The notes under the pieces are model-generated. The model was not told the origin of the DNA and searched no databases. It saw nothing but the letters and a program-made list of their open reading frames with translations. A stretch of DNA of 64,000 bases from an uncultured Actinomyces sp. (lineage in GTDB: Bacteria; Actinomycetota; Actinomycetes; Actinomycetales; Actinomycetaceae): positions 62,001 to 126,000 of the forward strand of contig CALLSD010000048.1 of NCBI GenBank assembly GCA_938014245.1, read 5' to 3'. Below, piece after piece: positions 57,905 to 64,000 of this stretch; the stretch's first letter is position 1; the number at the start of each line of letters is the position of its first letter. Made by a program: the position numbers and the translations under genes.

Positions 57905-60403
57905 CTAAGAATGAGTGCTGTGGCGTTTTGTTCGCGATGTCGGGGCAACAGAGAAGGGATCTTCAGGCCAATGATGCTTGGAGTATCTTCCGCGAAGCTG
58001 AGAACGGACCTGCTGGTAGGGCCCCTCCCAAAAAGAGGCAAGATCGCTTGTAATCGCAACGGGGCGGCCTGCCGGATCAGTGAGCTCAATGCGAAGCGGA
58101 AGACGCCCTCGAACAAAATGTGGAGTATCGGTCCAACCGAAGGCCTCTTGGACACGCAAGCGCACGTAGGCTCCGTCTTCATCCCACTTCACGCTTCGAT
58201 GAGCACCCGTCGGAATCGTGATCTGCTGTGGCGCCTCTCGCTCAAGATCCATGTTGAGCGGCCAGGGGAGCAACGCATTCAAGGCCTCGCTCAGGTCCAG
58301 CTGAGAAAAAGCCACTCCCGCACTCCACTGCTCGCTCAAGTGATCAATGCATGCAGGAATGATGTGGGCATCATCGAGCGGCGGCCAGGGATCACCGATG
58401 AATCTGTGACACGCCATAATCCTCATACGAAGCTGTTTCGCATTGTCATCCCACGGAAGATCGCTGACGCTCATTTCCTCAAGATTTCGCCGCGCCACCT
58501 CGCGCATCTCAGATCGGTCAGGGGAAGGCAAACGCGTATTAGAGAGCACGATGGCCCCCAGTTTTTCTTCCTCAAAGCCAATAATTACGCCATTGTCGAC
58601 GCGTAAATGTGAGGTTTTCTCACGCAGGTGTGAAGCCGCCAGATCCACATCATCACTGTCAATGGGCAGAGCTGAACGGATAATGGCATCCGCATTACCC
58701 TCAGATTGAAGCTCCGCGATCGCAATCCACTCGCTACCTTCTAAAGAAGAAGAGGGAGGAAGGCTGGCTCCCTGTCCGGAGGCCAACAGATAACGCGTGC
58801 CCTGAGCGCGTTTACGTGCAATTCTCAAGGGATACGCGAAGGCAACAAAAAGAGGTAGCGCCTGCGAAAGCGCCTGTTTTGTATCCGCATCGAAGTGCGG
58901 GCGAATACCGGAAGCTAAACGTGCAGCTGATTCTTCAACTCGTTTTCCCTGAGGGCTCGAGGGGAAAAGAGAATAGATAGCGCTTAGCAAATCAGCGCCT
59001 TGCGGGCGAAGATCTTCAGATACAAGCGCCGCGCACATGGCTGCGATACCGCTTGGAATACTCCCCTGAAGCGCACTCAGGGCGTGTGCGATTCGAGGAT
59101 CAACGGGGGCAAGGACCAACTCGCGGCCGTGGGGAAGGGCAAGCCCGGCCTCGTCAATCGCACCCAAGGCCTGAAGTGAGGTGCGCGCATAGGCTTCGTA
59201 GCCCGCGCTTGGGGTATCGAGAAGACGCAGACAGGAGAAGTCTGCTCGCGACCAACACGCAACCGAAAGAAGCGGAGGAAGGGGGTCGCAGGCGGTGATT
59301 TCGGGGGAGGGATGCGCTGGGCGCATAGACCAGGTAGATTCCTCCATCGCGCGAATGCACACTCCCGGCCCCACTCGTCCCGCACGTCCCGCGCGCTGGA
59401 TCATTGAAGAACGAGGCGATGGGATCGTCACCAGTGAGCTTGCCTCGCGGGAAGGAGAGAAACGAGTCTGACGGCTCAGGGTTGAATCGATGACAATTTG
59501 CACTCCGGGGACGGTCAACGCACTCTCTGCAATAGCCGAAGAGACGATGATTCGTCGTTCATTGGACGGCGAAAAGACCTCATCTTGCCGGGTGGGAGAC
59601 AGCTGAGCATGCAGAGGAATAACCTGTGCATCGGCGTCGTCGAGAAACTCGCACACCCTTTCGATCTCCCACACTCCTGGAAGAAAAACCAAGACATCAC
59701 CGGGATAAGTGTCGAGGCAATCTCGAGCCAGAGAAGCAATATGACGTAAGAAACCGCGGCTGATTCGATCTCCTTGGAAGACCTCAATCCCACGCGGCGG
59801 TGCCTCCCACCGGATGGAAACGGGGAATAACTCGCGTTTGAGTTCAAAGAAACGCAAAGGAAGATCGCCAAGAAGCTTCCCCAGGGCAGTGTCATCGATG
59901 GTCGCGGACATGACAACTAAACGCAGGTCTTCGCGCAATAGAGAGCGAATATCGATAAGAAAAGCCAAAGACAGGTCGCTATCGACAGCCCGTTCGTGGA
60001 ACTCATCGAGGATGACGCATCCGATGCCATCAAGTCCCGGGTCAGAATGAATCATTCGCGCGAGCACTCCCGGGGTCACGAATTCAATGCGCGTTTCCCC
60101 GCTGCGTTGACTTTGCCCGCGCACGCTGAAGCCCACGAGATTGCCGAGGCGGTCTTTGAGTAGGCTCGCGAGGCGCCGCGCGCACGAGCGTGCACTCATT
60201 CGCCGCGGAGAGCACACAATCACGCGTTCTCCGCTCGCTATGAGATCCGCGCAGGCAAGAGGAATGAGCGTTGTTTTACCACTTCCCGCACTCGCTGAAA
60301 CAATAGAAACACTGCCCGGAGTGAAAGCTTGGGAAAATTCAGGGAGCAAGGCATGGACGGGAAGATCCGCTCCGCTCGCAATCGCTTCCTGAAAGGTCAA
60401 CAC
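57905..60403 (-). CDS. hrpB: ATP-dependent helicase HrpB
   Basis: The protein of 832 residues is a DEAH-type helicase of the HrpB family. It has Walker A SASAGSGKTT (about 37-46), motif II DEFHERAVDSDLSLAF (DEFH instead of DEAH), motif III SATIDD, and motif VI IQRAGRAGRVGPG. The C-terminal HrpB domain has LPLRIELTDPAGRPVAITSDLASFWEGPY and KHHWPEDPF. GTG 60403 is preferred because a GATACT box ends 6 nt upstream and this avoids overlap with the epimerase gene; a longer frame starts at 60487 and would overlap it by 62 bp. The physiological role of HrpB is not settled. Confidence 0.88.
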   Translation of the reverse strand: MLTFQEAIASGADLPVHALLPEFSQAFTPGSVSIVSASAGSGKTTLIPLACADLIASGERVIVCSPRRMSARSCARRLASLLKDRLGNLVGFSVRGQSQRSGETRIEFVTPGVLARMIHSDPGLDGIGCVILDEFHERAVDSDLSLAFLIDIRSLLREDLRLVVMSATIDDTALGKLLGDLPLRFFELKRELFPVSIRWEAPPRGIEVFQGDRISRGFLRHIASLARDCLDTYPGDVLVFLPGVWEIERVCEFLDDADAQVIPLHAQLSPTRQDEVFSPSNERRIIVSSAIAESALTVPGVQIVIDSTLSRQTRFSPSREASSLVTIPSPRSSMIQRAGRAGRVGPGVCIRAMEESTWSMRPAHPSPEITACDPLPPLLSVACWSRADFSCLRLLDTPSAGYEAYARTSLQALGAIDEAGLALPHGRELVLAPVDPRIAHALSALQGSIPSGIAAMCAALVSEDLRPQGADLLSAIYSLFPSSPQGKRVEESAARLASGIRPHFDADTKQALSQALPLFVAFAYPLRIARKRAQGTRYLLASGQGASLPPSSSLEGSEWIAIAELQSEGNADAIIRSALPIDSDDVDLAASHLREKTSHLRVDNGVIIGFEEEKLGAIVLSNTRLPSPDRSEMREVARRNLEEMSVSDLPWDDNAKQLRMRIMACHRFIGDPWPPLDDAHIIPACIDHLSEQWSAGVAFSQLDLSEALNALLPWPLNMDLEREAPQQITIPTGAHRSVKWDEDGAYVRLRVQEAFGWTDTPHFVRGRLPLRIELTDPAGRPVAITSDLASFWEGPYQQVRSQLRGRYSKHHWPEDPFSVAPTSRTKRHSTHS

Positions 60404-60409
60404 CGCATC

Positions 60410-60415
60410 AGTATC
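60410..60415 (-). promoter_or_regulatory. -10 box for leaderless hrpB transcript
   Basis: On the minus strand GATACT is followed by six bases and GTG 60403. It supports a start downstream of the epimerase stop. No clear -35 is present. Confidence 0.4.
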
Positions 60416-60425
60416 GCACGAAGCT

Positions 60426-61304
60426 TCACAGGCCGCGGATGGACATCGATAAACGATGTCTTTGGCCCGGGGCCAGAGAAACGACATCGATGCCCGAGTT
60501 AAAAGCGTCGGGCGGGCATGTCATAGGCTCGACCGCTAAACCGGGGCGCCCAAGAGCATCCGCAGTGTGGAGTTGGACCCAGGGCGTATTCGAGGACAAA
60601 GAAACGCCCTTGCCCTCATCGTCTGTTAGGCGAACTTCCCACTGCCGGTCAAGGCCCCCGAAGCAATGATCGATGAACAGGTCGCCAATCTTGTGGGCAG
60701 TGCGGAAATCATAGGCATCGTGAACTGCTTCGATAGCGGTGGGGAGGAGATTGTGATCCGTCATGACGATTGTCGAAGCCGGTGAGTGCAGGGTGCATTC
60801 ATTCACGCTGTTTGCCGCAAGAAGGTAAGGGTGAAGAGAAGAACCATAGGGCGCGGGGGAGTCTCCCAGGTTTTTGGCGGAAATATCAATGCTGAGTCCC
60901 TTTTCGGCATCAAGATGAAGATCGAGGCGTGCGCTCAGCGGCCACGGATAGCCTTCCTGGGCGGCGACAAAAGCCTCTAGGACCACGTGCGAGGCCGTCG
61001 CATCAATAAACTCCCAAGGAACCCATCCAGCCAGTCCATGCAAGGCGGTGCCGGTCCCGCGATCGTTGACCGGAAGAAGATATTCCTTTCCATCCCAGGT
61101 GTAGCGTCCATCGGCAATACGGTTGGGCCACGGGAGAAGTACCTTTCCGGACCAACCGGGAGCAACCTCGGCGACGTTATGAGGGAAGAGCAAATCGCGT
61201 CCGCGCCACTTGAATGAAGAAATCCCACCGCCGACGCTGACAATACTGAGCGTATAGTCCCCGACTTCGCATGAAAACTCGCGGCCGGAAGCATGGAGAG
61301 ACAT
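60426..61304 (-). CDS. Aldose 1-epimerase (galactose mutarotase family)
   Basis: The 292-residue protein shows the aldose-1-epimerase pattern: LLPWPNRIADGRYTWDGKEY, the His in GTGTALHGLAGWVPWEF, a second His in GSSLHPYLL, and the catalytic Glu in LAVEPMTCPPDAFN. It interconverts alpha and beta anomers of hexoses. ATG 61304 follows GCGAGGTG; the open frame upstream adds 16 residues unlike the family. It is divergent from pepC. The next gene downstream on the same strand, hrpB, appears to have its own -10 box. Confidence 0.9.
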   Translation of the reverse strand: MSLHASGREFSCEVGDYTLSIVSVGGGISSFKWRGRDLLFPHNVAEVAPGWSGKVLLPWPNRIADGRYTWDGKEYLLPVNDRGTGTALHGLAGWVPWEFIDATASHVVLEAFVAAQEGYPWPLSARLDLHLDAEKGLSIDISAKNLGDSPAPYGSSLHPYLLAANSVNECTLHSPASTIVMTDHNLLPTAIEAVHDAYDFRTAHKIGDLFIDHCFGGLDRQWEVRLTDDEGKGVSLSSNTPWVQLHTADALGRPGLAVEPMTCPPDAFNSGIDVVSLAPGQRHRLSMSIRGL

Positions 61305-61515
61305 TGTGCACCTCGCTGTGACACCTGCGTGGCCCTTCCACGCTGACTCCACTAGTTTAGGGGCGCTCAGCGAGGATGTGATAAGACTTCAGGCCCGTGT
61401 TCGAATGCGCAATACAAAACGCCTCGATCATGGACAAATACCTTCACGATCTGCCGATACGCGTACTATGAAGGAAGCAATGGCGCTGATAATCAGGACA
61501 CACGAGAGGATTGAC

Positions 61516-62841
61516 ATGCCTGAAATTACGAAGGGACTCGTTGACGACCTCCGCCACGCACATGCGGATGAACTCGCCTTGGCGAGGAACGCCGCGACTC
61601 AAATGGGAATCGAAACAGCATCGCTGAACCGTGAAGCTATCCAGCACACGACGACGGCGATCTCGCACCGCCTCGATGAGTGGAAGGCTACTTCGCAGAA
61701 GAAATCAGGCCGTTGCTGGCTTTTCTCCTCGCTGAATCTGCTGCGCTCGCGGGCGCGCGTGAGCCTGGGCGTAAAGAACTTCGAGTTCTCCCAGAGCTAC
61801 GTTTTCTTCTGGGATAAGTTTGAGCGTGCCAACTGGTTCCTCACCGACATCATCGCAACTGCTGACGAGCCCGTCGACGGTCGCCTCGTGCAGTTCCTGC
61901 TTGCCGACGTCTTGGGTGATGGTGGTCAGTGGGATATGGCTGCGTCGATCTACATGAAGTACGGTCTGGTTCCCAAGGAAGTTATGCCCGAGAGCGAGGC
62001 TTCGACCAACTCTCGTCCCATGAACGCACGATTGTGTGCGGTTCTTCGTGTGGGTGCGCTTCGCTTGCGCGAGGCTATTGCTGGCGGAGCAGATACAGAA
62101 GAGATCGACGCGAAGCGCCGCGAAATCCTTGCCGATGTTTGGAAGATCTTGGTTGTTTCCTTGGGTGAGCCGCCCGCACGCTTTAACTGGCAGTGGCGCG
62201 ATGACGAAGGGAATTTCCATCGCGATGGCGAGGTGACACCTCATGAATTCTATGAGGCACACGTGGGCGTTGATCTGAGCGACTACATCTGCTTGGTCGA
62301 TGACCCGCGTCCCGAAAACCCGAAGGGCTCGATGGAAACCGTTGAGCACTTGGGCAATGTCGTGGGCGGCCGTCCGATTCGTTACCTCAACGCTCCCATC
62401 GATGCGATCAAGCGCATCGCCGCCGAGCAGATCGTTGCAGGTGAACCCGTCTGGTTCGGTGCCGATGTCTCGCAGCCTTATGACCGTGGTCTTGGCTTCT
62501 TCGTCACGGGAATCCACGACTACGATCGCCTGTTCGGAGTTGATTTCTCCTCGAGCAAGCTTGAGCGCGTGCGTTCGGGAGAATCCGCGATGGATCACGC
62601 AATGCTCTTCACCGGCGTTGACCTTGACGAGGCCGGCGCGCCTCGTGCGTGGAGGGTTGAGAATTCCTGGGGTGAGGAGCCGGGTGACTCAGGCTTCTTC
62701 ACGATGGATGACCAGTGGTTCACGGACAATGTGTTTGAGGTCGTCGTTCGTAAGAGCGCCTTGCCTGCAGAGCTGGCAGCAAGTCTGGACAAGGATCCGA
62801 TCGTATTGCCCGCATGGGATCCCATGGGAACCCTCGCCTAA
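61516..62841 (+). CDS. pepC: Aminopeptidase C / bleomycin hydrolase (C1B peptidase)
   Basis: The 441-residue protein is a papain-like C1B peptidase with catalytic Cys67 (SGRCWLFSSLN), His361 (AMDHAMLFTGV) and Asn383 (ENSWGEEPG). The family is a cytoplasmic hexamer with aminopeptidase activity whose C-terminus reaches into the active site; here the C-terminus is longer (ends PMGTLA) than in bleomycin hydrolase. ATG 61516 follows GAGAGGA at 61504-61510. A possible -10, TACTAT, lies at 61464-61469. The next gene starts 22 bp downstream, so the two peptidases are probably cotranscribed. Confidence 0.94.
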   Translation: MPEITKGLVDDLRHAHADELALARNAATQMGIETASLNREAIQHTTTAISHRLDEWKATSQKKSGRCWLFSSLNLLRSRARVSLGVKNFEFSQSYVFFWDKFERANWFLTDIIATADEPVDGRLVQFLLADVLGDGGQWDMAASIYMKYGLVPKEVMPESEASTNSRPMNARLCAVLRVGALRLREAIAGGADTEEIDAKRREILADVWKILVVSLGEPPARFNWQWRDDEGNFHRDGEVTPHEFYEAHVGVDLSDYICLVDDPRPENPKGSMETVEHLGNVVGGRPIRYLNAPIDAIKRIAAEQIVAGEPVWFGADVSQPYDRGLGFFVTGIHDYDRLFGVDFSSSKLERVRSGESAMDHAMLFTGVDLDEAGAPRAWRVENSWGEEPGDSGFFTMDDQWFTDNVFEVVVRKSALPAELAASLDKDPIVLPAWDPMGTLA

Positions 62842-62863
62842 GGTTCATCTCAAAGGAGACGTG

Positions 62864-63574
62864 ATGACTCGCCCTCGCCTTCTGGTCAGTGCCCTGACCG
62901 ATCACCGTCCAACGTGTCGTGAGCAATCGCTGCTCGAAGCCCTTCAGGGAAGCGTGCTTTCTCAAGCGATTAGTTCGTGGGATGTTCAGCTCCATATCGC
63001 CGATAGCGATCCTCGGCCAGCATCCGAGGTTGTGGAGGGGATCGATGCGGTGATTCTCCTCGGTGGCCCCGATGTCCATCCTGAGTTCTACGGCATGGAA
63101 ACCGGTTACCCCCGTGAAGGTCAGCACTGGCCAGATGGCGACCGCAGGCAAATCGAATTGGTTCTGCAGTGCCGGGAGCGCCAGCTTCCTCTTCTCGGTA
63201 TCTGCAGGGGACACCAAGTCATCAATGTCGCTTACGGTGGAACGCTCATTCAAGATATGGAGGGACATGAAAGTCCGACGCTCCTGGATGACCACCGTTT
63301 TACTCGTCATCAAGTCATTGTCGAAGACGAGTCTTCTTTGGCCCGAGCGGGCTTTGGCCATGAGCTCACGGTGAGTTCTGCGCACCACCAGGCGATCGAT
63401 CGTCTGGCGACGGGACTGCGCTCGATTGCGAGCAGCCCCGATGGCACGATCGAGGCCGTGGAAGACCCGCAGGCTCCTATCGTGGGTGTCCAGTGGCATC
63501 CCGAAGACCCACGTTCAGACCGCTATTCTTTTGAGCTGCTCTTAGGGATGCTGAGGGAAGGGCTTCATTCATGA
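62864..63574 (+). CDS. Gamma-glutamyl-gamma-aminobutyrate hydrolase-type peptidase (C26)
   Basis: The 236-residue protein is a class I glutamine amidotransferase-like hydrolase of the PuuD/C26 group. It has VILLGGPDVHPEFYG, the nucleophile Cys114 in LLGICRGHQVINVAYGGTL, and His212/Glu214 in VGVQWHPEDP, completing the triad. Relatives cleave gamma-glutamyl-GABA or related gamma-glutamyl compounds. ATG 62864 follows AAAGGAGA. The stop overlaps the start of the next gene by four bases (ATGA), so pepC, this gene and the acetyltransferase form an operon. Confidence 0.9.
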   Translation: MTRPRLLVSALTDHRPTCREQSLLEALQGSVLSQAISSWDVQLHIADSDPRPASEVVEGIDAVILLGGPDVHPEFYGMETGYPREGQHWPDGDRRQIELVLQCRERQLPLLGICRGHQVINVAYGGTLIQDMEGHESPTLLDDHRFTRHQVIVEDESSLARAGFGHELTVSSAHHQAIDRLATGLRSIASSPDGTIEAVEDPQAPIVGVQWHPEDPRSDRYSFELLLGMLREGLHS

Positions 63575-64000
63575 GGCGCGATCACGGTGCTTTCCAAGCT
63601 GATGGGCGAAGCAATTGGGAACGCATGATCGCAGGGGACTGGTATATCGGTGATGATCCGAAGATGTCTGAGGTCAGCAGACGCGCTCAACGTCTTCTTA
63701 AACTCCATGAAGCCGCCTTTCCGGAAGATCCCGACATTGCACACTATCTGCTCGAGCAAATATTGGGCAGTGTGGGACAGCGAGTGACGATTCGTCCGCC
63801 CTTCCGAGTCGATTACGGAATCAATATTCATATCGGTGAAGGAGTCTGGGCGAACTACGGGTTAACCGCACTTGATGTCGCCGAGATTCGCATTGGTAAT
63901 GATGTCCTGATCGGCCCGAATTGTCAGCTGCTCACACCAATTCACCCATTGGAACACGGCCCGCGTCGCGAGGGATGGGAGAGCGCCGAACCCATCACCA
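63571..64000 (+). CDS. Maltose O-acetyltransferase-like protein, 3' end outside window
   Basis: The frame runs open to the end of the window (143 codons). The N-terminal Mac domain reads NWERMIAGDWYIGDDPKM and is followed by left-handed beta-helix repeats (VTIRPPFRVDYGINIHIGEGVWANYGLTALDVAEIRIGNDVLIGPNCQLLTPIHPLE). The TPIHPL motif contains the catalytic His of sugar O-acetyltransferases (Maa, LacA, NodL). ATG 63571 overlaps the upstream stop (ATGA). Substrate cannot be told from sequence. Confidence 0.9.
   Translation, partial: MRRDHGAFQADGRSNWERMIAGDWYIGDDPKMSEVSRRAQRLLKLHEAAFPEDPDIAHYLLEQILGSVGQRVTIRPPFRVDYGINIHIGEGVWANYGLTALDVAEIRIGNDVLIGPNCQLLTPIHPLEHGPRREGWESAEPIT

Noticed and set aside
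61327..61343. GCGTGG-CCCTT-CCACGC inverted repeat upstream of the epimerase/pepC region
   Set aside because: Only 6-bp arms, common by chance in GC-rich DNA; no further support as operator.

Overview
The window is chromosomal DNA of a moderately GC-rich actinobacterium. It carries a WhiB-type regulator, MtrA/MtrB/LpqB, DUF3499, a fused E2o-E1o Kgd, a SigH/SigR-type sigma factor with its zinc anti-sigma factor, and the tiny actinobacterial ribosomal protein bL37. Gene content, the absence of mycolate genes and many -10 boxes placed directly at start codons fit the Actinomycetaceae (Schaalia/Actinomyces-like). The genus is an inference. No rRNA, prophage, CRISPR array or complete insertion sequence was seen; one tRNA (Arg, CCG) is present.

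Layout. 1-6.9 kb: an envelope polysaccharide cluster with a truncated polytopic membrane protein, a GlfT2-like glycosyltransferase, a membrane acyltransferase, a DPM1-like glycosyltransferase, GtrA and a lipoprotein. 6.9-13.7 kb: TIGR03089 protein, whiB2-like regulator, a giant glycosyltransferase/membrane protein, DUF5719, a metallopeptidase-fold protein without its HExxH motif, and DUF3499. 13.7-21 kb: the conserved but poorly understood RDD / SpoIIM / DUF58 / MoxR / DUF4350 / DUF4129 / Pro-Gln-rich membrane protein cluster, in which every junction of the five-gene minus-strand operon overlaps. 21-31 kb: mtrA-mtrB-lpqB-comF-hpf-(GntR)-secA, in the order also found in mycobacteria. 31.3-32.1 kb: a gene-poor patch of mosaic inverted and direct repeats. 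32-41.6 kb: excisionase-type HTH protein, DUF6912, sbcCD, rsgA, aroA, DoxX, sigH-rshA and bL37. 41.6-46 kb: a catalytically odd SGNH protein and kgd. 46-50 kb: two CNNM/CorC-type transporters, an M23 peptidase and a glycerophosphodiesterase. 50-57 kb: NhaD-like antiporter, TSUP permease overlapping tRNA-Arg, rpiB, mntH, argS. 57-64 kb: an RclA/mercuric-reductase-like flavoprotein, HrpB helicase, aldose epimerase, PepC, a C26 peptidase and the start of a maltose-O-acetyltransferase-like gene.

How they fit together. Most of the window is core chromosome: envelope assembly (glycosyltransferases, GtrA, MtrAB-LpqB, M23), protein export and translation (SecA, HPF, RsgA, bL37, ArgS), redox stress (SigH/RshA, flavoprotein) and central metabolism (Kgd, AroA, RpiB). 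The most unusual signals are regulatory or structural: a 63-nt hairpin inside the DUF4129 gene next to a coupled start codon; a SigH-type promoter placed to give an N-terminally extended SigH; two divergent genes with only 19 bp between their start codons; a MITE-like repeat patch at 31.7-32.1 kb; an SGNH protein lacking both catalytic Ser and His; and a permease gene whose 3' end runs antisense through a tRNA.
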